Positions 7,481-15,216 of a stretch of 64,000 nt of DNA are shown here, in pieces; positions within the stretch are counted from its first letter, which is position 1, and each line of letters opens with the position of its first letter. The notes below the pieces were generated by a model. The model was given only the letters and a program-made list of their open reading frames with translations. It did not search any database and was not told the origin of the DNA. The DNA is from Paenacidovorax caeni. Its GTDB lineage: Bacteria > Pseudomonadota > Gammaproteobacteria > Burkholderiales > Burkholderiaceae_C. The translations under genes were made by a program, and so were the position numbers. The stretch covers positions 1 to 64,000 of the forward strand of contig NZ_CYIG01000009.1 of NCBI RefSeq assembly GCF_001298675.1, written 5' to 3'.

Positions 7481-8658
7481 TGGTGGACCGGGCACAGGAC
7501 GCCCCCTGGCTTGCCTGGCTGGTGGAGGCGCTGCACCAGGCGCAATGGCTGCTGCTGCGCCTGCTGCACGCCTGCGGCCTCGCAGGCGGCGCCGAAGGCC
7601 AGCCCGCCTGGCCCTGGGCCTGGCGCCTGTCGGGCGAGAACCTGCTGCTGGACGCAGGCCAAGCGCGCCTGCTGGCCGCAGGCCTGGGCTGCGCAGGCGC
7701 CGCACTGCTGTTGCTGGCGCTGGCCTGTACTTGGCGGCGCATGCGCTGGCCACTCGCGGGGGGCGCGCTGCTGGCCGTGGTGCTGGCGCCCTGGCCCTCG
7801 GCCAGTGTGGTGCAAGTGCCCGCGCACCCGGCGAGCTTCCACACCCAGCCGCAGCCCTTCTCAGACACAGCCATTGCGCGTGGCGAGGCGCACTACGCGC
7901 GCCACTGCCTGCGCTGCCACGGTGCCCAGGGCAACGGGCAGGGGCGCGACGCTGCCGCGCAGCCCGTCTGGCCGCCCAGCTTCACCAGCACGCTGCTGTG
8001 GCGCCGCGCCGATGGCGATCTGTTCCACGCCATCCGCCACGGTGTGCGGGGGCGCGATGGCCGCGCCACCATGCCGGGCTTCGCGGCCTGGCTGTCCGAG
8101 GCGCAGACCTGGGATTTGCTGCACTATCTGCGCGCCCTGGCCGCAGGCGAGCTGCTGCAGGCCACCGGCAGCTGGGCCCAGCCCGTGCCACTGCCAGACA
8201 TGGCCCTGCGCTGCCATAGCGCCGGTAAAACCCGCGTGAGCGACTGGCGGGGCCAACGCCTGCTCCTGACCACCGCGCCACTGAGAGATCTGCTGCCCGA
8301 TCCACGCTTCATCACCCTGTGGTTGCCGATGGAGGAAGCGCCTTCCGCGCTCCCCGATGCCGTTGACTGCGTGGCCGCCGCGCCCGCCACAGCCACGCTG
8401 GCGCTGGAACTCGTCAGTGCCAGCCAATCCCTGCACGGCGTACAGCTGATGGCCGACAAGGCCGGCTGGCTGCGCGCGCGCAACGCGCGCGGCGCCTCGG
8501 CCTGGCGCAACGACGACCTGCTGTGCCGCACCCCCGACGGCACGGCACAGGGCGTGGCAAGCGGACAGGAAGATGCGCTGTCGCGCATCCTGCGCCTCAT
8601 GGACGCGGAGCCAGTGCGCTACGTGAAAGGCGGCCGGGTCCATGGCACCGTTTTCTGA
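7480..8658 (+). CDS. Membrane-anchored c-type cytochrome with extra C-terminal domain
   Basis: A 392-residue protein. The first 110 residues hold about three hydrophobic segments (roughly 12-32, 62-82, 90-108). A class I cytochrome c domain follows (about 127-225) with heme motif CLRCH at 143-147 and a candidate axial Met198 in TMPGF. The last 165 residues (with RCHSAGKTRVSDWRG) are not a second cytochrome because that RCH lacks the paired cysteine; they look like a degraded thioredoxin-like domain but I cannot name them. The start overlaps the ABC ATPase stop by one base. Function unknown; a periplasmic electron-transfer step linked to the transported compound is inference. Confidence 0.7.
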   Translation: MVDRAQDAPWLAWLVEALHQAQWLLLRLLHACGLAGGAEGQPAWPWAWRLSGENLLLDAGQARLLAAGLGCAGAALLLLALACTWRRMRWPLAGGALLAVVLAPWPSASVVQVPAHPASFHTQPQPFSDTAIARGEAHYARHCLRCHGAQGNGQGRDAAAQPVWPPSFTSTLLWRRADGDLFHAIRHGVRGRDGRATMPGFAAWLSEAQTWDLLHYLRALAAGELLQATGSWAQPVPLPDMALRCHSAGKTRVSDWRGQRLLLTTAPLRDLLPDPRFITLWLPMEEAPSALPDAVDCVAAAPATATLALELVSASQSLHGVQLMADKAGWLRARNARGASAWRNDDLLCRTPDGTAQGVASGQEDALSRILRLMDAEPVRYVKGGRVHGTVF

Positions 8659-8732
8659 GAGGAAACCGCACCGTCCCCCGCTTCACGGCGAAGAACGCAG
8701 GTGCCCTCGGCAACGGTCTCCCGCCATTTGAA

Positions 8733-8795
8733 GACGTTTTCAGCCTCCAGCGCTTTTGGGACTGCGCAAGCAGCTCTTTTATCGATAGCAAAAGT
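8733..8795 (+). repeat. Dispersed repeat family A, intergenic copy
   Basis: Lies in the 149-bp gap between the cytochrome gene and the Lrp-type regulator (convergent genes). Core CCTCCAGCGCTTTTGGG, CGCAAGCAGCTCTTTTATCG and ATAGCAAAA match the copies at 21256 and 49150. The rest of this gap shows nothing else recognisable. Confidence 0.6.
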
Positions 8796-8807
8796 GGCAT
8801 TTCACCG

Positions 8808-9317
8808 CTACGCCAGTGGCACCCCAAGCCCCGCCTTCAGGCACTCCAGCGCCACCGATGTGCGAAAACGCCGCACATTGTCATCGCCGCCAAACAGCCG
8901 CGCAGTGATGTCTTGGTACTCGGCCATGGTGGCGGCAGTGACTACCAGCAGGTAATCTGCCTCGCCCGTAATCGCATGGCACTGCTGCACCGCCGGCTCG
9001 GCCAGGATGCGTTCGCGCAGGCCGGCGGTGCGCAGTGGGTGCTCGTCATGCACGTGCACCTCGACCATCAGCGTCAATGGCCGCCCCAGGCGGCTGGCGT
9101 CCAGCACGGCCACCTCGGCGCGGATGACGCCGCTGTCGCGCAGGCGGCGAATGCGCCGCTGCACCGCTGGGGCCGAAAGGTGCACGGCCCGGGCAATCTC
9201 ACGCTGCGCCACCGTGTTGTCGCGCTGCAGGATGGCAAGAATGGCCCGGTCAAATGCATCGAGCACAGGTGTGGTGGTGGAATCAGGGGGCATGGGCGAG
9301 CGAAAGTTGCGTGACAT
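8808..9317 (-). CDS. Lrp/AsnC-family transcriptional regulator
   Basis: A 169-residue regulator. The N-terminal winged helix-turn-helix is at about residues 19-78 (DAFDRAILAILQRD, then AREIARAVHLSAPAVQRRI-type sequence with the recognition helix SAPAVQRRIRRL). The RAM/ligand-binding domain follows (about 85-160), with the AVQQCHAITGEADYLL core. Members bind amino acids and act as octamers or larger. It is divergent from an amino-acid-exporter-like EamA gene, a common Lrp arrangement, and a TGCGCAA/TTGCGCA dyad lies between them. An internal ATG at residue 9 could also be the start. Confidence 0.9.
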   Translation of the reverse strand: MSRNFRSPMPPDSTTTPVLDAFDRAILAILQRDNTVAQREIARAVHLSAPAVQRRIRRLRDSGVIRAEVAVLDASRLGRPLTLMVEVHVHDEHPLRTAGLRERILAEPAVQQCHAITGEADYLLVVTAATMAEYQDITARLFGGDDNVRRFRTSVALECLKAGLGVPLA

Positions 9318-9347
9318 GGCGGCAAATGGAGTCTAAATATCCCAGGC

Positions 9348-9377
9348 TGCGCAATAAAGTCTTGCGCATGTTGCGCA
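9348..9377. promoter_or_regulatory. Likely Lrp/AsnC-type operator in front of the EamA exporter
   Basis: TGCGCAA at 9348-9354 and TTGCGCA at 9362-9368 form a perfect 7-bp inverted repeat with a 7-bp spacer, and a second TTGCGCA follows at 9371-9377. A TAAATAT box at 9334-9340 could be a -10 element just upstream. The dyad overlaps the favoured start codon of the exporter, so binding could block transcription or be the site of effector-dependent control by the divergent regulator. The assignment to this regulator is inference. Confidence 0.6.
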
Positions 9378-10255
9378 CACGCTTTTCCTCGCTGCTCCCG
9401 GTGCTTGCCATCCTGGGCTCGGTCACCTTTCTCGGCCTAGGCACCTCCTGGGCCAAGCACAGCCTGTTCCCCCTGGTCGGCGCCCAGGGCACGACGGCGG
9501 TGCGCGTGGGCCTCTCGGCGCTGCTGCTGGTAGTGCTGTGGCGCCCCTGGCGCTGGCGCCTGCGCGGGCACGATGCACGCCTGGTCGCCTGCTACGGCGC
9601 AGCCCTCGGGCTGATGAACCTGGGCTTTTACATGGCGCTGCGCACCATCCCGTTCGGCGTGGCCGTGGCCATCGAGTTCGCCGGGCCGCTGGCCGTGGCG
9701 CTGTGGGCCTCGCGCCGTGCGCTCGACTTCGTCTGGGTGGCGCTGGCCGTGGCCGGGCTATGGCTGCTGCTGCCGCTGGGGCACAGCGTGAGCGGGCTCG
9801 ACCCGACGGGCGTGCTGTGGGCGCTGGCGGCGGCAGTGTGCTGGGCCGTCTACATCCTGTTCGGCAAGCGCGTAGGGCATTTGCACACGGGGCACTCGGT
9901 CTCGCTCGGGCTGGCCGTGGCAGCGCTGGTGGTCGTGCCGGTGGGTGCTGCGCACGCGGGCAGCGCCCTGCTCTCGCCCACCGTGTTGTTGACCGGGCTG
10001 GGGGTGGCGGCGCTGTCGAGCGCGATACCGATCATGCTGGAGATGGTGGCACTCAAGCGCCTGCCGCCGCAGGCCTTCGGCATCATGATCAGCATGGAGC
10101 CGGCCGTGGCGGCGCTGCTGGCGCTGGGCCTGCTGGGCGAGCACCTGAGCGCATCGCAGTGGCTGGCCATCGGGCTGATCGTCGCCGCATCGATGGGCTG
10201 CGCCTTCACGGCGCAACGGCGCGCAGCGGCCGCCGAGGCGGTGCTGCCGGCCTAG
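9368..10255 (+). CDS. EamA/RhtA-type drug-metabolite transporter (probable amino-acid exporter)
   Basis: A 295-residue inner-membrane protein with ten hydrophobic helices and two EamA repeats. The conserved RhtA-like features are visible: GAQGTTAVRVGLSA, the MALRTIPFGVAVAIEFAGPL stretch, and in the second half SSAIPIMLEMVALKRLP and SMEPAVAALLAL. E. coli RhtA exports threonine and homoserine. I start at ATG 9368 (MLRTRFSSLL); an ATG at 9326 is possible but adds basic residues over the operator region. Divergent from the Lrp-type gene that probably controls it. Ends 12 bp before the MITE-like element. Confidence 0.85.
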   Translation: MLRTRFSSLLPVLAILGSVTFLGLGTSWAKHSLFPLVGAQGTTAVRVGLSALLLVVLWRPWRWRLRGHDARLVACYGAALGLMNLGFYMALRTIPFGVAVAIEFAGPLAVALWASRRALDFVWVALAVAGLWLLLPLGHSVSGLDPTGVLWALAAAVCWAVYILFGKRVGHLHTGHSVSLGLAVAALVVVPVGAAHAGSALLSPTVLLTGLGVAALSSAIPIMLEMVALKRLPPQAFGIMISMEPAVAALLALGLLGEHLSASQWLAIGLIVAASMGCAFTAQRRAAAAEAVLPA

Positions 10256-10266
10256 AACGTGTTTTT

Positions 10267-10534
10267 AGAGCCTGTTCACGATCTTTTCATAGTGCCCGCA
10301 AGGCAGCAAAAAGCCGCAATCTAGGCGCGCGCCGCAGGCCATGCTGGAGGCCTGGGCTAGGTGCGCAACAACGAGTGCGGCTTTTTGCTGCCTTGCCCGA
10401 AGGGTTGCCCCGCAAAAGTGGCATCTGCGGCGTTGCAAAGGCTCGCCGGGCCACCAGCCCGGCTGCGCTTTGCGCCTTACACCTGCCACTTTTGCGGGGC
10501 AACGGGCACTATGAAAAGATCGTGAACAGGCTCT
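10267..10534. mobile_element. MITE-like element with 32-bp perfect terminal inverted repeats and two internal hairpins
   Basis: The ends 10267-10298 and 10503-10534 are perfect reverse complements (32 bp, outer sequence AGAGCCTGTTCACGATCTTT). Inside are two more inverted repeats: 10298-10318 with 10376-10396 (21 bp) and 10404-10423 with 10484-10503 (20 bp). The second loop holds a further GCCGGGC/GCCCGGC hairpin. The whole folds as one outer stem with two long arms. No reading frame looks like a transposase, so it would be non-autonomous. No convincing target duplication is seen. It lies between convergent genes, and its last base is the first base of the phoR stop codon (TAA read on the minus strand), so it may also end transcription from both sides. 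Confidence 0.75.
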
Positions 10535-11883
10535 TACGCCTGTGCCGCGCGCGGCACGCGCAGGCGGCTGGCGGGGAAGGTGACGGCAAACTCCGAGCCC
10601 TGGCCCAGCACGCTGGAAATATCGAGCTGGGCGCCATGGCGCTGCAAAACATGCTTGACGATGGCCAGCCCCAGGCCCGTGCCCCCCGTCTCGCGCGAGC
10701 GGCTGCGGTCCACACGGTAGAAGCGCTCGGTCAAGCGCGGGATGTGCTCGGGAGCAATCCCAGGGCCGGTGTCGCGCACGGAAAAACGTGCGCCGCCCCC
10801 CTCCAGCGGCTGCCACTGCACGGTGATCTGGCCACCCGGAGGCGTGTAGCGCACGGCATTGCTGATGAGGTTCGACAGCGCGCTGTGCAGCTCTGGCACG
10901 CTACCCGCAATGTCGCCAGCTGCGCGCAGTTGCGCATCCTCCGGGAACGCCAGGCGGTGCGGCATGGAGCCCTCAGGCGTGAGCAGCTGCGACAACGCGC
11001 GCGCCTCCTCCTCGCAGCGCACCAGCAGCGCGCGCACGCTGGACCAGTCCCCGCGCCCCGGCAAAGGGCTGCCCTCCAGGCGCGAGAGCGTGAGCAGATC
11101 CTGCACCACGCTGTGCATGCGCGCGCCCTGCTGCGCCATCAGGCTGAGGTAGCGCGCGCGCTCGGCGTTGGGCAGCTGCAGTGTCTGCAGGGTTTCGATG
11201 AAGCCCACCAGCACGGTGAGCGGGGTACGAATCTCGTGCGACACGTTGGCCACGAAGTCGCGCCGCATGGCCTCGGCCTGTTCCAGCGCCGTCACATCAC
11301 GCGAAAGCATGAGCTTGCGCCCGTCGCCATAGGGGTGCAGGTGTACCGACAGCTTGACCGGGTGCGAGGGTGTGCTTTCGCGCCCGGGCAGCAGCAGATC
11401 ATGGCTGAAGTCGCCCCCGGCGTAGTAGGCGTTGAAGGCGGGCTCGCGCAGCAGGTTGCCGATGGACTGCATCAGGTCGCGCTCGGCGTCGAGCCCGAGA
11501 TGCTGGGCCGCCGTCTGGTTACACCACTCGATGTGGCCCTCGGCGTCAAGCAACAGCACCCCGTTGGGCGACGCCTGCAGCGCCGCCAGAAACTCCTGCA
11601 AACGCGCATCGCTGGCCTGGGCCTCCTGCTGCCGCTGGCGCAGCAGCCGGCGCATGCGCTCGACGGCTTCGCCCCACAGGCCGTGCAGCACCGGGGCACG
11701 CGCCAGCGCGCCGTCCTCACGCAGCCAATGGATCACGCGCAGGCCGCGCCAGGATTCCCAGGCGAATCCGGCCCAAGAGGCCAGTGCGATCCCCAGAGCG
11801 GCGCACCAGGCCCCTGCCAACCATCCGCCCAGGGCGCCCCCAGCGAGCTGCAGGGCAAAGAAGAAGGAGAAGCGCCAAAGCAT
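10534..11883 (-). CDS. phoR: PhoR, phosphate-regulon sensor histidine kinase
   Basis: A 449-residue membrane kinase that phosphorylates PhoB when phosphate is scarce. Two hydrophobic segments occupy residues 1-45, followed by a PAS domain (about 92-200), the HisKA domain with phospho-acceptor H216 in VSHEIRTPLT, and a HATPase domain (about 325-440) with the N box (LSNLISNAVRYT), DTGPGI and GTGLGLAIVKH. It is the distal gene of the pstSCAB-phoUBR run. Its stop codon uses the outermost base of the MITE-like element, so the native 3' end may have been altered by that insertion. Confidence 0.93.
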   Translation of the reverse strand: MLWRFSFFFALQLAGGALGGWLAGAWCAALGIALASWAGFAWESWRGLRVIHWLREDGALARAPVLHGLWGEAVERMRRLLRQRQQEAQASDARLQEFLAALQASPNGVLLLDAEGHIEWCNQTAAQHLGLDAERDLMQSIGNLLREPAFNAYYAGGDFSHDLLLPGRESTPSHPVKLSVHLHPYGDGRKLMLSRDVTALEQAEAMRRDFVANVSHEIRTPLTVLVGFIETLQTLQLPNAERARYLSLMAQQGARMHSVVQDLLTLSRLEGSPLPGRGDWSSVRALLVRCEEEARALSQLLTPEGSMPHRLAFPEDAQLRAAGDIAGSVPELHSALSNLISNAVRYTPPGGQITVQWQPLEGGGARFSVRDTGPGIAPEHIPRLTERFYRVDRSRSRETGGTGLGLAIVKHVLQRHGAQLDISSVLGQGSEFAVTFPASRLRVPRAAQA

Positions 11884-11907
11884 GGGGGCGTCCGCGGTGG
11901 GTTATGA

Positions 11908-11960
11908 AGGGAATCGGCCTTCAGGCCAATGCCAGCAAGGGCTGGCAGCTATCCATTTTG
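11908..11960 (+). repeat. Dispersed repeat family A between phoB and phoR, supplying the phoB stop
   Basis: CGGCCTTCAGGCCAATGCC then AGCAAGGGCTGGCAGCTATC then CATTTTGCAG. It fills the 65-bp gap between phoB and phoR. The phoB stop codon (TAG on the minus strand, 11949-11951) and last residues QNG are read from the GCTATCCATTTTG end of the repeat, so the insertion defines the end of PhoB. Confidence 0.8.
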
Positions 11961-12653
11961 CAGCTGCGGCTGCGCCGTAAGGCGGTAGCCTGCGCCACGC
12001 ACGGTCTCTACCATGGCGCTAGCGGCGCCCAGCGCTTCGCGCAGGCGCTTGACGTGCACATCGACCGTGCGCTCTTCGATGAACACGTGGTCGCCCCAGA
12101 CCTTGTCGAGCAGCTGCGAGCGGCTGTGCACGCGCTCGGCATGCTTCATGAGGTAGTGCAGCAGCTTGAATTCGGTGGGCCCCACCTTGAGCGGCTGGCC
12201 CTGCCAGGTCACGCGGTGCGTGGCGGCATCAAGCAGCAGCTCGCCGATGGCGACGCTGTCGCTGACCTGCTCGGGTGCGCGGCGGCGCAGCACGGCCCGG
12301 ATGCGGGCCAGCATTTCCTGCGTGGAAAAGGGCTTGGTGATGTAGTCGTCCGCACCTGCGTCAAGCCCGGCCACTTTGTCAGGCTCGTCGCCGCGGGCGG
12401 TGAGCATGAGAATGGGCACCGGCTTGGTGCGCGCGTCGGCGCGCCACTTGCGCGCCAGTTGCAGGCCGCTCTGGCCGGGCAGCATCCAGTCAAGCAGGAT
12501 CACGTCGGGCAGCACGGCGTCGAGCTCGCGCTGCGCGGCGTCGCCATCCTCGGCCCAGATGGGCGCAAAACCGTTGTGGCGCAGGTTCACGGCGATCAGC
12601 TCGGCGATCGCTGGCTCGTCTTCCACGATGAGCACGCGGGGAAACTTCTTCAT
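11949..12653 (-). CDS. phoB: PhoB, phosphate-regulon response regulator
   Basis: A 234-residue OmpR/PhoB-family regulator. Receiver domain 1-125 with acidic pocket E11, D12, phospho-acceptor D55 in LLDWMLPG and the conserved lysine in TKPFS; DNA-binding winged helix 140-230 with GPTEFKLLHYLM and DVHVKRLREAL. Start is ATG 12653 (MKKFPRVLIVEDE); the open frame upstream is unconserved and falls in repeat sequence. It activates genes carrying Pho boxes, including the site seen upstream of pstS. The last few residues come from a dispersed-repeat copy. Confidence 0.95.
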   Translation of the reverse strand: MKKFPRVLIVEDEPAIAELIAVNLRHNGFAPIWAEDGDAAQRELDAVLPDVILLDWMLPGQSGLQLARKWRADARTKPVPILMLTARGDEPDKVAGLDAGADDYITKPFSTQEMLARIRAVLRRRAPEQVSDSVAIGELLLDAATHRVTWQGQPLKVGPTEFKLLHYLMKHAERVHSRSQLLDKVWGDHVFIEERTVDVHVKRLREALGAASAMVETVRGAGYRLTAQPQLQNG

Positions 12654-12713
12654 ATCACTTGTCCATTGCGCTGTGCGCTGCCTGCCAGCCTGGCGCGTCC
12701 CACGCCGGCGGAC

Positions 12714-12807
12714 GCCGCGCAAGGGCCGTCCCGCCGCGCTGGCGTCGTCCCCCTTCCCGCGTAGGGAGAGAAGGGGGGAGCGGCGAAGCCGCTCGGGGGG
12801 GTGTTCA
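12714..12807 (-). repeat. Dispersed repeat family B, copy at the 3' end of phoU
   Basis: Read on the minus strand it starts at the phoU stop (TGAACACCCCCCCGAGCGG) and runs toward phoB. It matches the plus-strand copy at 27138-27239 over about 95 nt. The best block is GCCAGCGCGGCGGGACGGCC then CTTGCGCGGC. Two hairpins are predicted: GAGCGG/CCGCTC with loop CTTCG, and a CCCCCTT/AAGGGGG stem. It fills most of the 151-bp phoB-phoU gap. Confidence 0.8.
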
Positions 12808-13512
12808 TAAAACCGCCGATTCGATCTCGGTGAGCGCGGTGTGGCGCACGTCCTTGCCCTTGACCAGGTAGATGATCAGCTCGGCCACGTTCTTCGAGTG
12901 GTCGCCGATGCGTTCGATGGCCTTGGCCAGGAACAGCAGGTCCAGGCTGGGCGAGATCGTGCGCGGGTCTTCCATCATGTAGGTGATGAGCTTGCGCACG
13001 AAGCCGTCGAACTCGCGGTCAATCAGATCGTCTTCCTTGAGGATGTCGACGGCCGCCTTGGTGTCCAGGCGCGCGAAGGCGTCCAGCGCCTTGCGCAGCA
13101 GGCCCGAGGCCAGGTCGGCGGCCATGCGCAGGTCGCTGCTGGGCAGCGAGCGCGCGGCGCCGCTTTCGATGATGGAGCGCACCATGCGCGCCATGCGCGT
13201 GGCCTCGTCGCCCATGCGCTCCAGGTTGGCCGTGGCCTTGGAGAAGACCATCAGCAGGCGCAGGTCACGCGCCGTGGGCTGGCGCCGCGCGATGATGGTG
13301 GTGAGCTCGTGGTCGATCTCCACCTCCATCACGTTCACGCGGTTTTCCAGCACCTCCACCTGGGCCACGGCGTCGAGGCTGAAGTTCGACAGCGCCGCGA
13401 TGGCCTGGCGGATCTGCGATTCGACCAGCCCGCCCAGCTCCATGACGCGCGCGGAGACGCTGTTGAGTTCGCTGTCGAATTGCGTGGAAAGATGTTTCTC
13501 GGTCATTGTCAT
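12805..13512 (-). CDS. phoU: PhoU, phosphate-transport regulatory protein
   Basis: A 235-residue, all-helical cytoplasmic protein that links the Pst transporter to PhoR and shuts down the Pho response when phosphate is plentiful. Two PhoU repeats are visible (about 18-105 and 120-210), with the metal-binding-type motifs EVEIDHELTTIIARRQP and NLERMGDEATRMA, and ERIGDHSKNVAE in the second half. The ATG at 13512 (MTMTEKHL) follows GAAGGAC; the ATG 6 bp later is an alternative. It starts 12 bp after pstB. Confidence 0.95.
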   Translation of the reverse strand: MTMTEKHLSTQFDSELNSVSARVMELGGLVESQIRQAIAALSNFSLDAVAQVEVLENRVNVMEVEIDHELTTIIARRQPTARDLRLLMVFSKATANLERMGDEATRMARMVRSIIESGAARSLPSSDLRMAADLASGLLRKALDAFARLDTKAAVDILKEDDLIDREFDGFVRKLITYMMEDPRTISPSLDLLFLAKAIERIGDHSKNVAELIIYLVKGKDVRHTALTEIESAVL

Positions 13513-13523
13513 GTCCTTCGCTG

Positions 13524-14303
13524 TCAGCCGAACCGGCCCGTGATGTAGTCTTCCGTCTCCTTGCGCTGGGGCTTGAAGAACATCTGCTCGGTGGCGCCGA
13601 ACTCCACCAGGTCGCCCAGGTACATGTAGGCGGTGTAGTCGCTGCAGCGCGCGGCCTGCTGCATGTTGTGGGTCACGATGACCACGGTGTATTCGTTCTT
13701 CAGCTCGGCGATCAGTTCCTCGATCTTGGCAGTGGAGATCGGGTCCAGCGCCGAGCAGGGCTCGTCGAGCAGCAGCACTTCGGGCAGCACGGCGATGCCG
13801 CGCGCGATGCACAGGCGCTGCTGCTGCCCGCCCGACAGGCCCGAGCCGCTCTGGTGCAGCTTGTCCTTCACCTCGGTCCACAGGGCCGCCTTCTTCAGCG
13901 CCCACTCCACGCGTTCATCCATGTCGGTGGCGTTGAGGCTCTCGAACAGCTTCACGCCAAAGGCGATGTTGTCGTAGATCGACATCGGGAACGGTGTGGG
14001 CTTCTGGAACACCATGCCAACCTTGGCACGGATCAGCGCCACGTCCTGCTTGGATTGCAGCAGGTTCTCGCCGTCGAGCAGGATCTGGCCCTCGGCACGC
14101 TGCTCGGGGTACAGCTCGAACATGCGGTTGAAGGTGCGCAGCAGCGTCGATTTGCCGCAACCCGAGGGGCCAATGAAGGCCGTGACCTTCTTCTCGGGGA
14201 TGTCGAGGTTGATGCCCTTGAGCGCGTGGAACTTGCCGTAGTAGAAGTTCAGGTCACGCACCGCGATCTTGGAGGGCACAGGGGTGGTCGAGTTGGAGGG
14301 CAT
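13524..14303 (-). CDS. pstB: PstB, phosphate ABC importer ATP-binding protein
   Basis: A 259-residue ATPase of the high-affinity phosphate importer. Walker A GPSGCGKS at residues 45-52, the family-specific [15 protein letters not shown] stretch, the signature [14 protein letters not shown], Walker [14 protein letters not shown] and the H-loop IVTHNMQQA. It pairs with PstA and PstC at the inner membrane. Genes are in the order pstS-pstC-pstA-pstB-phoU-phoB-phoR. Confidence 0.97.
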   Translation of the reverse strand: MPSNSTTPVPSKIAVRDLNFYYGKFHALKGINLDIPEKKVTAFIGPSGCGKSTLLRTFNRMFELYPEQRAEGQILLDGENLLQSKQDVALIRAKVGMVFQKPTPFPMSIYDNIAFGVKLFESLNATDMDERVEWALKKAALWTEVKDKLHQSGSGLSGGQQQRLCIARGIAVLPEVLLLDEPCSALDPISTAKIEELIAELKNEYTVVIVTHNMQQAARCSDYTAYMYLGDLVEFGATEQMFFKPQRKETEDYITGRFG

Positions 14304-14325
14304 GCAAGTCTTCCAGAAAATCGGT

Positions 14326-15216
14326 TTACTTTTGGCGCGTGAGCACGCGCGCCAGGATGTTGAGGCCGAGCACCGCCACGGTGATGAGGAACACGGCAGC
14401 CCAGGCGAGCTGCTGCCAGTTCTCGTAGGGGCTCATGGCGAACTTGAAGATGGTCACGGGCAGGCTGGCCATGGGCTTGGACAGGTCGCCGTTCCAGAAC
14501 TGGTTGTTCAGCGCCGTGAACAGCAGCGGCGCCGTCTCGCCCGCGATGCGCGCCACCGCCAGCAGCACGCCGGTGATGACGCCGGTGCGCGCCGCGCGCA
14601 GTGTTACCAGGCTGATGACCTTCCACTTGGGCGCACCCAGTGCATAAGCCGCTTCGCGCAGGCTGGCGGGCACCAGCAGGAGCATGTTTTCCGTCGTGCG
14701 GATCACCACCGGCACCACGATCAGTGCCAGCGCCAGCACGCCAGCCCAGCCCGAGAAGCTCTTGAAGTACGCCACCACCACCGTGTAGACGAACAGGCCG
14801 ATGACGATGGAAGGCGCCGACAGCAGGATGTCATTGACGAAGCGCGTGGCAGGCGCCAGCCAGCCCTGCTTGCCGTACTCGGCCAGGTAGATGCCGGCAA
14901 GGATTCCCACCGGCGTGCCGATAAAGGTGGACAGCATCACCATCATGAACGAGCCGAACAGCGCGTTCGCCAGGCCACCCGCCTCGTTGGGCGGCGGCGT
15001 CATCTCCGTGAACAATGTCAGGGACAGGCCACCCAGCCCCAGGCGCAGCGTCTCCCACAGGATCCACACCAGCCAGAACACACCGAAGGCCATTGCCGCG
15101 AGCGACAGGGTCAGCGCAATCTGGTTGATGCGCTTGCGCGTGGCGTAGCGCGCGCTGCGTGCCTGCGCCAGCTCGGCGGCGGAGATCAGCTTCTGCGAGG
15201 TACTCGTCGTGCTCAT
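14326..15216 (-). CDS. pstA: PstA, phosphate ABC importer permease
   Basis: A 296-residue inner-membrane permease with six hydrophobic helices in its core. Typical PstA sequence is seen: [18 protein letters not shown], the AGIYLAEY motif, and the EAA loop [19 protein letters not shown]. It forms the channel with PstC. It starts 4 bp inside the end of pstC (ATGA overlap) and ends 22 bp before pstB. Confidence 0.95.
   Translation of the reverse strand: MSTTSTSQKLISAAELAQARSARYATRKRINQIALTLSLAAMAFGVFWLVWILWETLRLGLGGLSLTLFTEMTPPPNEAGGLANALFGSFMMVMLSTFIGTPVGILAGIYLAEYGKQGWLAPATRFVNDILLSAPSIVIGLFVYTVVVAYFKSFSGWAGVLALALIVVPVVIRTTENMLLLVPASLREAAYALGAPKWKVISLVTLRAARTGVITGVLLAVARIAGETAPLLFTALNNQFWNGDLSKPMASLPVTIFKFAMSPYENWQQLAWAAVFLITVAVLGLNILARVLTRQK

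Noticed and set aside
8200-8225. Second heme site (RCH) in the cytochrome protein
   Set aside because: The first cysteine of a CxxCH motif is missing (ALRCHS).
9538-11907. A 789-codon plus-strand frame running across the EamA gene, the MITE-like element and phoR
   Set aside because: It crosses three unrelated features and has low-complexity Arg/Ala composition; not a transposase.
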